Positions 23,625 through 30,504 of a stretch of 64,000 bases of DNA are shown here, piece by piece. The notes below the pieces were generated by a model. The model was not told the DNA's origin. It saw only the letters and a program-made list of their open reading frames with translations, and searched no databases. Location: positions 930,001 to 994,000 of the forward strand of contig NZ_JBQHTG010000001.1 in the NCBI RefSeq assembly GCF_052065835.1, in the 5' to 3' direction. The stretch's first letter is position 1. Every line of letters starts with the position of its first letter. This DNA comes from Laedolimicola sp934402125. GTDB lineage: Bacteria; Bacillota; Clostridia; Lachnospirales; Lachnospiraceae. A program made the position numbers and the translations under genes.

Positions 23625-24647
23625 TTATTTTACCTTCCTGCATATACACAAAAACAAACGCTCCTGATTATCTTCAATATCTGATTTTCCGGTCGTAAAG
23701 GCTTTATATCCTTCTGAAAAAATTTTCACTTCTCCCTTATCAGAAAGGATTCTGATGATATCCTCATCGGATATTCTTGCATTCGAACGATCATTTCCCT
23801 TTTTCGCCATGTTGTTATAGGACAGCACAATGTACCTGCATTTTAGATGTCTGATTAAATCTTCAAATGCATCTGCCGCGCTTTTTGTACAATATTTACT
23901 CTTCAGCGCAGAACGATCCATCTTTTTTGCCACTCCAAAAACTTCCGGTTTTTCCCATCTCGCCACATTTTCCAACAAATGATATGCATCACAATATTGT
24001 CTGGAATTATATGGCGGATCAATATATACCAAATCAGCTGTGATTTTTTTTGCCAATTCGTTGGAATCTGTATTATAACACTTATTTTTCCGGTTATTAT
24101 CCATACTTGCTTCCGGCAATGCCATTTCCAGATGCAGATCAAATTCTACACCCTGACGGTATGCGTCGTAATGTCCGCAGGTCTTTGCTATCTTATCCAT
24201 CGCGTAAAGAAGCGATGTAATTAACAGGGCCCGTTCCCGTTCATTTATCTCTTTCGCGCCATATTTCTTCTCTATATCCTCACGGATATAGCCAATTTTA
24301 GCACAATCCTCATAACTGAAATACGTATCTGAAAAGTTTTGTGTCATGTAATTTTCTTCGCTGACAACCAAGCTATTATAAGAATCAATAACTCTTTCCA
24401 GCTTCTTTCTGTTGTACTTCCGGGATGAGAACCACGCATAGTTACAGATATAGTTACTGTACAGAATATCATTTGTGATTAATTGTTTATCCTGAAAAGC
24501 CGACGCAACCGCTCCGGTTCCTGAAAATATATCTGCTACGGTTTCAATTCCGTCACATTCAGAATCTACTACCCTCTTGATGAAGGACAACAGTTTATAT
24601 TTATTTCCAAGATATCTGCGGTTATTTATATTTGTAGCTTTAGCCAT
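23625..24647 (-). CDS. second D12-class DNA adenine methylase
   Basis: A 340-residue N6-adenine methyltransferase with RRYLGNKYKLL at the start, motif I VADIFSGTGAVASAF, and catalytic DPPY in LVYIDPPYNSRQY. It differs clearly from the 302-residue neighbour, so the pair is not a recent duplication; each probably methylates one strand of an asymmetric sequence. It is the first gene of the three-gene restriction-modification operon, so protection is translated before the endonuclease. One base separates it from the next methylase. Confidence 0.92.
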   Translation of the reverse strand: MAKATNINNRRYLGNKYKLLSFIKRVVDSECDGIETVADIFSGTGAVASAFQDKQLITNDILYSNYICNYAWFSSRKYNRKKLERVIDSYNSLVVSEENYMTQNFSDTYFSYEDCAKIGYIREDIEKKYGAKEINERERALLITSLLYAMDKIAKTCGHYDAYRQGVEFDLHLEMALPEASMDNNRKNKCYNTDSNELAKKITADLVYIDPPYNSRQYCDAYHLLENVARWEKPEVFGVAKKMDRSALKSKYCTKSAADAFEDLIRHLKCRYIVLSYNNMAKKGNDRSNARISDEDIIRILSDKGEVKIFSEGYKAFTTGKSDIEDNQERLFLCICRKVK

Positions 24648-24765
24648 TATGGTTACCTCAATCCGTATTATTTCTCATGCCATATTTTTTATGTTTTTAT
24701 CTTACTATATGACGTGCGGAAAGTAAACATCAGTTCTGCCGTTTCTGTCAGAATTTCTGATTCCG

Positions 24766-24797
24766 CAAAAAACAGGCGCCCTTCCGGACACCTGTTT
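24766..24797 (-). terminator. terminator of the NlpC/P60 gene
   Basis: On the minus strand AACAGGTGTCC, loop GGAA, GGGCGCCTGTT with two G-U pairs, then TTTTG (24797-24766). The wobble pairs hold only in the minus-strand RNA. Confidence 0.8.
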
Positions 24798-24826
24798 TTG
24801 CTGTTTTTGCTTTCTTTTATATCGGA

Positions 24827-25918
24827 TTAGAAAATACGTCTTACACAGATTACGCTCTTATAATTTGCCGGTGATGTATACTTGATTCCGGTAGCCGGTG
24901 TGCTGGCATGTACTACGGTGTTATTTCCGCAATAGATAGCCACATGACCGCTGTAGCAGATGATATCGCCCGGCTGCGCTTCGGAAAGGCTTACACTGTA
25001 TCCCACGCTTCTCATCGCGCTGGAGGAATGGGGCAGACCCACGCCAAAGTGTGAATATACGCCCATAACGAAGCCGGAGCAGTCTGTTCCGTTGGTCAGG
25101 CTGGTACCGCCATATACATACGGATTACCTACGAACTGGCTTGCATAGCTTACTACTGCATTTCCGCTGCTGCTTCCGGAGCCGCTGCCTACCACTGCCT
25201 TAGAACTGCCCTCAGCCTTGGCTGCCGCTGCCTTTGCTTTCTTCTTGCCTTCCTCTTTCGCTGCCGCTTCCTTGGCCAGACGAGCTTCCTCTTCTGCCTT
25301 AGACTCTGCCTGAACGAAATCGGTTCTCAGATCTACATAATCGGTGGATACCCATCCGTCGCCTTCCTCGATGGATACCTTTACGAAGCCTTCCTGCTCC
25401 TCTGTCACAGTCAGCTCCTCGCCTTCGCCAATCAGACCCAGGACACTGGCGTCTGTGGTTGCGTCAGTTCTGACACGCAGAGTCTGAGTTGTGACGGTCG
25501 CAATCCGCTTACCAACCTCCTGCGCAAGTTCCTCTGCCTCGTCTCCGGTTACCACGTACTCAGCCTTTACAAAACCGGTTACGCTTCCGGATGTAATCTT
25601 ATACCAGCCGTCCACTTCCTCGTCAACGGTGCCTGCGGATTTATCATAAAGCTTTCCGACAACCTCGCTGTCCTCGCTGGCTTCACTTCTTACATTTACG
25701 TAATCATTTACCTTCGCAATGCAGATACCGTCGAACTCTGACGGTGTCATATCCTCCAGTACCTTCTCATCTGCCTCCGGGTCTGCTGCCTGAGCTTCTG
25801 TCATAACGGAAGCGATTCCTTCCTCTGCCGCCAGTGACAGGCTGCTTGCTTCCGCGCGGATTCCACTAAATCCGAAGCAAAGCGCTCCTGCGAGACATAT
25901 CGTCGCAAATTTGTGCAT
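24827..25918 (-). CDS. secreted SH3-NlpC/P60 cell-wall hydrolase
   Basis: A 363-residue exported protein. A signal peptide (1-24, cleavage near AEA) is followed by two bacterial SH3 domains (about 66-125 and 138-198), an Ala/Lys/Glu-rich linker (205-240), a Gly/Ser linker, and a C-terminal NlpC/P60 domain (about 254-363). Its catalytic residues are Cys280 (TDCSGF), His325 (GHVAIYC) and His337. Such enzymes cleave gamma-D-Glu to diamino-acid bonds in stem peptides during cell separation. ATG at 25918 is preceded by GGAGG. Single gene with a strong terminator. Confidence 0.92.
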   Translation of the reverse strand: MHKFATICLAGALCFGFSGIRAEASSLSLAAEEGIASVMTEAQAADPEADEKVLEDMTPSEFDGICIAKVNDYVNVRSEASEDSEVVGKLYDKSAGTVDEEVDGWYKITSGSVTGFVKAEYVVTGDEAEELAQEVGKRIATVTTQTLRVRTDATTDASVLGLIGEGEELTVTEEQEGFVKVSIEEGDGWVSTDYVDLRTDFVQAESKAEEEARLAKEAAAKEEGKKKAKAAAAKAEGSSKAVVGSGSGSSSGNAVVSYASQFVGNPYVYGGTSLTNGTDCSGFVMGVYSHFGVGLPHSSSAMRSVGYSVSLSEAQPGDIICYSGHVAIYCGNNTVVHASTPATGIKYTSPANYKSVICVRRIF

Positions 25919-26063
25919 GCTATTTATCCTCCAATACTGTTTCCCAATCAAATATTACGAATTTGTTAAAACTTATGACTGAATTATAACAGGGTGATCC
26001 CTGTTTGTCAACCGAAGAACCCCCATAAAGCATGATTTTATTTGCGAAATATACTATTTTTCA

Positions 26064-26091
26064 TTGACAAATCTACAGATTTTGCTAAAAT
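26064..26091 (+). promoter_or_regulatory. promoter of the fur/perR-like gene
   Basis: TTGACA (26064-26069), 16 bases, TAAAAT (26086-26091). The start point would fall at the operator-like repeat just downstream. Confidence 0.65.
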
Positions 26092-26099
26092 AAAAGAAA

Positions 26100-26120
26100 C
26101 AATAATTGTTATCATTATTA
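26100..26120. promoter_or_regulatory. Fur/PerR-box-like operator upstream of perR
   Basis: AATAATTGTTATCATTATT (about 26101-26119) is an inverted repeat with 6-base arms and matches the 19-base Fur box at about 14 positions. It overlaps the expected transcription start, as for autoregulation by a Fur-family repressor. Inference from sequence. Confidence 0.55.
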
Positions 26121-26137
26121 AATAAAGGAGGGTCTTT

Positions 26138-26530
26138 ATGCCAGCTTTAAAATATAGCCGCCAGCGGGAATCTATCAAGCGTTTTCTGCTGTCCCGGTAT
26201 GATCACCCCACCGCAGATACCGTCTATCTGCATGTAAAAGAGGAATTCCCGAACATCAGCCTCGGTACCGTCTACCGCAATCTTGCGCTGCTGACAGACC
26301 TGGGAGAGATTATCAAGATTACCACCGACGGCGCCGACCGGTTCGACGGCCATGTGGATCCCCATTCTCATTTTATCTGCAGGAAATGTCATTCCCTGTT
26401 TGATATTTATATGGAAGATGAAGGGTTTATCGATGAAAAAGCCCAGCACGTATTTCCGGGAATTATCGAAGGACATGCGGTACAGTATTACGGTCTGTGC
26501 GAGGAATGCGCAAAGAAATGCAGCTCCTGA
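26138..26530 (+). CDS. Fur-family repressor, PerR-like
   Basis: A 130-residue Fur-family protein. The winged helix (about 5-80) contains HPTADTVYLHVKEEFPNISLGTVYRNLALL, the recognition-helix signature. The metal region has HVDPHSHFICRKCHSLFD with the first CxxC, and the second CxxC is in GLCEECAKKC. PerR and Fur are hard to tell apart by sequence. The anaerobic host and rubrerythrin directly downstream favour peroxide sensing by PerR. A Fur-box-like repeat in its promoter suggests autorepression. Start has GGAGGG at 6-base spacing. Confidence 0.85.
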   Translation: MPALKYSRQRESIKRFLLSRYDHPTADTVYLHVKEEFPNISLGTVYRNLALLTDLGEIIKITTDGADRFDGHVDPHSHFICRKCHSLFDIYMEDEGFIDEKAQHVFPGIIEGHAVQYYGLCEECAKKCSS

Positions 26531-26615
26531 TGTATATCAGAAGGGATTCCTTCTATAATAAGAGATAACTCCTGCAGAATTCGAAAATTAATTGATAATT
26601 ATTTTTAAATACTGC

Positions 26616-26644
26616 TTGACGAAATTAGGAATCCGTGCTATATT
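26616..26644 (+). promoter_or_regulatory. promoter of rubrerythrin
   Basis: TTGACG (26616-26621), 17 bases, TATATT (26639-26644), about 85 bases before the start codon. Confidence 0.75.
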
Positions 26645-26649
26645 AATAC

Positions 26650-26670
26650 CAGTAACAGGAATTGTTACTG
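26650..26670. promoter_or_regulatory. perfect palindrome at the rubrerythrin start point
   Basis: CAGTAACA-GGAAT-TGTTACTG: 8-base perfect arms placed right after the -10 box, where a repressor would block transcription. It does not look like the AT-rich Fur/PerR repeat upstream of the regulator gene, so another regulator is possible. Confidence 0.6.
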
Positions 26671-26727
26671 ATATCGAAAGAACTAGAACTAAAAAATTTA
26701 ACGATTATAAAAAAGGAGATTACGATT

Positions 26728-27270
26728 ATGAAAACATGGGTATGTACAGTATGTGGTTATGTTTGGGAAGGCGAGACAGCACCGGAGAAATGTCCGCAGT
26801 GTGGAGTTCCGGCATCCAAGTTCAAAGAGCAGGCTGAGGGTCTTACCTGGGCAGCTGAGCATGAGGTTGGCGTAGCACAGGGCGTGAGCGAGGATATTCT
26901 GAACGACCTGAGAGCAAACTTCAACGGCGAGTGCTCCGAGGTTGGTATGTATCTGGCAATGGCTCGTGTAGCTCACAGAGAAGGCTATCCGGAAATCGGT
27001 CTTTACTGGGAGAAGGCTGCTTACGAAGAGGCTGAGCACGCTGCTAAGTTTGCAGAGCTGCTCGGTGAGGTAGTAACACCCAGCACAAAGAAGAACCTGG
27101 AGCTGAGAGTTGCAGCTGAGCACGGCGCTACCGAAGGCAAGTTCGACCTTGCAAAGCGCGCAAAGGCCGCAAACCTGGATGCAATCCATGACACCGTACA
27201 TGAGATGGCCCGCGACGAAGCCCGCCACGGCAAAGCATTCGAGGGACTGCTGAAGAGATACTTTGCGTAA
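26728..27270 (+). CDS. reverse rubrerythrin
   Basis: A 180-residue non-haem iron protein reducing hydrogen peroxide, and possibly oxygen, in the cytoplasm. The order of domains is reversed compared with classical rubrerythrin: the rubredoxin-like Fe(Cys)4 domain comes first (Cys6, Cys9, Cys22, Cys25), followed by the ferritin-like four-helix di-iron domain (about 45-178) with Glu/His ligands in ECSEVGMYLAMA, YEEAEHAAKF and ARDEARHGKAF. Clostridial reverse rubrerythrins are under PerR control. Highly biased codons and a near-consensus promoter imply strong expression. AAAGGAG site before ATG. Confidence 0.95.
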   Translation: MKTWVCTVCGYVWEGETAPEKCPQCGVPASKFKEQAEGLTWAAEHEVGVAQGVSEDILNDLRANFNGECSEVGMYLAMARVAHREGYPEIGLYWEKAAYEEAEHAAKFAELLGEVVTPSTKKNLELRVAAEHGATEGKFDLAKRAKAANLDAIHDTVHEMARDEARHGKAFEGLLKRYFA

Positions 27271-27411
27271 GCTATAAGCCATGCATAAAAAGTAAGGAAA
27301 TGGTTCAGAGGGAGCTTGCTCACTCTGGGCCATTTTTTTACTTTTTTATAGGGCGCCAGCCCGACAGCGAGATGCAGCGCAGCGGCAATCGAGCTGCATG
27401 GCTTATAGCTT
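27269..27411. repeat. nested inverted repeat downstream of rubrerythrin
   Basis: AAGCTATAAGCCATGCA (27269-27285) recurs exactly inverted as TGCATGGCTTATAGCTT (27395-27411). Inside lies the rubrerythrin terminator: AAATGGTTCAGAG (27298-27310) pairing with CTCTGGGCCATTT (27322-27334) and a T-run. A GGCCATTTTTTTACTTTT block of the terminator is repeated directly at 27427-27444. The outer arm overlaps the rubrerythrin stop codon. It looks like a duplicated terminator or a small repeat element. Confidence 0.65.
27298..27345 (+). terminator. terminator of rubrerythrin
   Basis: AAATGGTTCAGAG pairs with CTCTGGGCCATTT over 13 bases with G-U pairs, followed by TTTTACTTTTTT; 28 bases after the stop codon. 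Confidence 0.8.
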
Positions 27412-27569
27412 TCCATAACCTACAGGCCATTTTTTTACTTTTAAATTGCCCCTTGACATTTGTTCTTTTTCGAATATAATATGAATATAGTTGCACATAG
27501 TTTTAAATACTACATATAGAATTATCAAAAACCATATAATGTTTTTTACAAGTGAAAGGGGTTGTTACC

Positions 27570-28238
27570 ATGAAGTTAGAAATCAAAGATCCGGGAAGTG
27601 CCATCACTCATTTTATCGGTATGATGATGGCGGTTTTTGCCGCTACACCGCTTTTAATCCGGGCAGCCAGTAATCCGGACAAAATCCACCTCATTTCCTT
27701 AAGTATTTTTATCGGCAGCATGATTCTGCTGTACGCGGCCAGTGCCACCTATCATACGCTGAATCTGTCCGAGCGGGCCAACCGGATTTTACGGAAAATC
27801 GATCACTGCATGATCTTTGTGCTGATCGCCGGCTCCTATACTCCCGTATGTATGATCGTCCTGAGCGGCCGGATCGGTTATACCCTCTGCGCTCTGGTAT
27901 GGGGTATCGCTCTCGCCGGCATTATCCTGAAGCTGTTCTGGATTACCTGTCCCAAATGGTTTTCTTCTGTCCTGTATATTGCCATGGGTTGGGTATGTGT
28001 GCTGGCTTTCACGCAGATTCTGAACGCCCTCTCCCCGGCAGCCTTCGGCTGGCTGTTGGCCGGTGGCATCATTTACACGGTGGGCGGTATCATCTATGCG
28101 CTGAAGCTTCCTATCTTCAATGCCCGTCATAAAAACTTCGGCTCCCACGAAATCTTCCACCTGTTCGTTATGGGCGGAAGTATCTGCCACTTTATTATGA
28201 TGTACGTCTTTGTGGCAAGGATGCCCCTCGGACTGTAA
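27570..28238 (+). CDS. hemolysin III / PAQR family membrane protein
   Basis: A 222-residue seven-helix membrane protein. The N-terminal helix starts ITHFIGMMMAVFA, then SATYHTLNLSE carries the conserved Ser and His of the PAQR metal site, and the last helices hold GSHEIFHLFVMGGSICHF with the other two His. PAQR proteins are thought to be zinc-dependent membrane hydrolases; haemolytic activity is not established for most members. ATG at 27570 has an AAAGGGG site. Monocistronic, with a strong terminator behind it. Confidence 0.92.
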   Translation: MKLEIKDPGSAITHFIGMMMAVFAATPLLIRAASNPDKIHLISLSIFIGSMILLYAASATYHTLNLSERANRILRKIDHCMIFVLIAGSYTPVCMIVLSGRIGYTLCALVWGIALAGIILKLFWITCPKWFSSVLYIAMGWVCVLAFTQILNALSPAAFGWLLAGGIIYTVGGIIYALKLPIFNARHKNFGSHEIFHLFVMGGSICHFIMMYVFVARMPLGL

Positions 28239-28253
28239 GACGGCAAGACATCA

Positions 28254-28286
28254 GGGAGGCTCTGTTTTCGCAGAGCCTCCCTTTTC
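28254..28286 (+). terminator. terminator of the hemolysin III gene
   Basis: GGGAGGCTCTG (28254-28264), loop TTTTCG, CAGAGCCTCCC (28271-28281), then TTTTCG. Perfect 11-bp stem. Confidence 0.88.
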
Positions 28287-28399
28287 GATCATCTAACCTG
28301 TATTTGCATAAAGGAACTCCTTCGCATATAATTAAGAAAGGTTTACAACAGATTTTACTATAGCAAGGGAGCTGGGACTCTCTTATTTCGGAGAAAATT

Positions 28400-28675
28400 A
28401 TGAATTACACCTATATCCTCCGGTGCGGCGACGACTCGCTATACACCGGCTGGACCAACCATCTGACAAAGCGCGTGGCGGATCACAACGCAGGACGCGG
28501 CGCCAAATATACCAAAGCGCACCTGCCCGTAGAGCTGGTCTATTATGAGATCTTCGACACGAAGGAGGAGGCCATGAAGCGGGAATGCGCCATCAAAAAA
28601 TTAAGCCGCCCCCAGAAGGAACGGCTTATTGCTTCCACTTCCAATCTTCTCAGGAGAGAAGCTCCTTCGGATTGA
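28400..28675 (+). CDS. GIY-YIG domain protein, YhbQ/UPF0213-like
   Basis: A 91-residue protein made of a single GIY-YIG nuclease-fold domain. The signature is split in the usual way as YTYILRCGDDSLYTGWT, with KRVADHNAGRGAKYTK and the catalytic Glu in KEEAMKRECAIKKLSR. Small stand-alone members such as YhbQ are widespread; a role in DNA repair has been proposed but not proven for most. The 3' end overlaps the convergent spoIIQ-like gene by 26 bases, with no terminator between. Confidence 0.9.
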   Translation: MNYTYILRCGDDSLYTGWTNHLTKRVADHNAGRGAKYTKAHLPVELVYYEIFDTKEEAMKRECAIKKLSRPQKERLIASTSNLLRREAPSD

Positions 28676-29504
28676 CGCTCTCTCCGTCTTTCTTCACCTG
28701 AAAATACAGGTTGCAGCCCTCTTTGCTGTAAAAGCGGGTAGGCTCTGCCAGATACCCGATCAGATCCCCGGTCTGCACATAATCGCCCTGCTGCACCACC
28801 GGATCCTTGAGCTGTCCGTAGACAACCTCATATCCATTTCCGATATCCATGGTAAGGGTTGTGCCAGTTTCGTCCAGATTTTCTATGGAAGTCACCTTCC
28901 CCACCGCAGCACTCAGTACGCTCTGATCCGGCGTCCCTTCTATGATCATGGCCGGACTGTATTTGTATTGATCCAGCGTCGGAAAATAAACCGTCTTATC
29001 CATACTGTAATCTACCAGAATATTGCCGGCAATGGGCCAGAGCAGCTTGTCCGTCTCGGCCGAAAAGGACAGGGGCGGCGCTTCCGCACCCGCGTCCGCT
29101 TCTTCGATCACCACCGGCCCGTCCAGAGCTATTTCCGCGTATTCTCCCTCCAGCTCCGCTTCTTCTGCCAACCCGGCCTTCTGCGTGGAAGCCTCTTCTT
29201 CCCCGCTCCGATCCCGGGATGCCGTTCCTGAAGCCGCCTGGCGCTCTGACCGGGCTTTTGCCTCCGCTTCCTTCTGCTCCCGGGCGGCCTTTGCCTCTGA
29301 CAGCTCCTGCTGCCGGGCCTTCACTGCCTTCTCGGCGTCCGCCATTTCCTGCTCCAGCTTTTTCTGCTGTTCTTCCGTCTTTTCCACTGTATACATTCCG
29401 AACATGGTCACTCCGGCCAGCAGACACAGGCTCAGGGCTAAGGCTGCCCTTCTTTTGCCTGCGGGACTTCCATTCGTCTTCTTTTTTCCTGTCATAAGCT
29501 TCAC
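28650..29504 (-). CDS. spoIIQ: SpoIIQ-like LytM/M23 protein, probably not catalytic
   Basis: A 284-residue bitopic protein: transmembrane helix about 20-40, a Glu/Lys/Ala-rich coiled coil (about 42-95), an acidic linker, and a C-terminal LytM/M23 domain (about 155-284). In the LytM core the zinc-ligand positions are changed: the HxH region reads NLYFQV and the upstream region is NGYEVVYGQL, so no zinc site is visible. SpoIIQ in the forespore membrane pairs with SpoIIIAH to form the channel between forespore and mother cell. Position directly downstream of spoIID (10 bases) supports the call; in some Clostridia SpoIIQ keeps activity, here it seems lost. Confidence 0.72.
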   Translation of the reverse strand: MKLMTGKKKTNGSPAGKRRAALALSLCLLAGVTMFGMYTVEKTEEQQKKLEQEMADAEKAVKARQQELSEAKAAREQKEAEAKARSERQAASGTASRDRSGEEEASTQKAGLAEEAELEGEYAEIALDGPVVIEEADAGAEAPPLSFSAETDKLLWPIAGNILVDYSMDKTVYFPTLDQYKYSPAMIIEGTPDQSVLSAAVGKVTSIENLDETGTTLTMDIGNGYEVVYGQLKDPVVQQGDYVQTGDLIGYLAEPTRFYSKEGCNLYFQVKKDGESVNPKELLS

Positions 29505-29514
29505 CTCTGCTAAA

Positions 29515-30417
29515 TTATTCCGCTGTTTTCATGCTATCCCTAGCATAGCCATTTTCCGTAAAGCTTATACAATCCAGATTTTTATAAAAATACGCCAGAA
29601 TTTCCCGGTACTTCCAGCCCTCCGCCGCCATAAGATTGGCGGTATACTGACTCATTCCAAAGCCGTGTCCAAGCCCCCGGGTGACGATCCGGACGCCTTC
29701 TTCCGTCTCCTCCGCTGTAAAGCAGCTGGAATTCAATCCATAACGAAACCGGAAGTCCTCTCCGGTCAGCGTTTCCCCGTCCAGACTCAGCTTTGTCACG
29801 TAGCCCGCGCTGTCCCTGCTCTCTATCCCGGGCAGCGCAACCCCCGGAAGATACATAATTCGAAGATAATCCGCAGCCTCTGTATCCCCGTCACATGACG
29901 CCGGCTCCATCCAGCGATAGTCCTCACCCAGCAGGCTTCCCTCCCGGGTCTTTCCGGCGCTGACCGCGTGATAGGGAACCTCCACCGGCTGTCCCTCCCA
30001 CACCAATACCTGACCGGCTGTCTCTTCTGCCGCGCGGCTGCATTTTTCTTCATAACGCCCCCTGTTTTCCCGATTCCAAAGCTCCTCTTCTTCTCCGGCA
30101 AAGCCATGAAATCCCAGCTTCTCCAAATCTGCCTCCCGGACCTCTGCCCCGGCTTCGGCGGGTTCTGATATGCCATAATATTCCTCCGCCTTTTTCAGAA
30201 GGTTCGTACGAATCACCACCGCCTGGGCCTTCAGGGCTTCCGGCTCGCAGGTTACGGGAATCTGCACCGGCAAAATCCGCTCTACGCAGCGCTCCAGTTC
30301 TGTCTGTCTCTTTTCCGCTTCCTCCTCCGTCCGGCCCATGCCGAATACCACCGCCACATAGGGCAACAGGATTAAAATAATCAGAATGGAAAGACTGATT
30401 TTTATTTTTTCTCTCAT
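29515..30417 (-). CDS. spoIID: stage II sporulation protein D
   Basis: A 300-residue protein with an N-terminal membrane anchor (about 7-26) and an extracytoplasmic SpoIID domain. SpoIID is the lytic transglycosylase that cleaves glycan strands released by SpoIIP, driving engulfment. PVTCEPEALKAQAVVIRTN carries the catalytic Glu and the conserved ALKAQAV helix; further on, YHAVSAGKT, the loop before LPGIESRDSAGYV and the C-terminal GLGHGFGMSQYTANLMAAEGWKY pattern are typical. The Arg-Thr after the helix matches the family ART. Forms an operon with the spoIIQ-like gene. Confidence 0.9.
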   Translation of the reverse strand: MREKIKISLSILIILILLPYVAVVFGMGRTEEEAEKRQTELERCVERILPVQIPVTCEPEALKAQAVVIRTNLLKKAEEYYGISEPAEAGAEVREADLEKLGFHGFAGEEEELWNRENRGRYEEKCSRAAEETAGQVLVWEGQPVEVPYHAVSAGKTREGSLLGEDYRWMEPASCDGDTEAADYLRIMYLPGVALPGIESRDSAGYVTKLSLDGETLTGEDFRFRYGLNSSCFTAEETEEGVRIVTRGLGHGFGMSQYTANLMAAEGWKYREILAYFYKNLDCISFTENGYARDSMKTAE

Positions 30418-30434
30418 TTTACATTTTATGAGTC

Positions 30435-30474
30435 AAAAAAAGAGATAGACATGAAATCTCACATCTATCTCTTT
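30435..30474 (-). terminator. terminator of glgP
   Basis: AAAGAGATAGA (30439-30449) and TCTATCTCTTT (30464-30474) form a perfect 11-bp stem; on the minus strand seven T follow (30441-30435). Confidence 0.85.
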
Positions 30475-30504
30475 TGCGTTATCTGTTTTATTCGTTCAGA
30501 CGCT

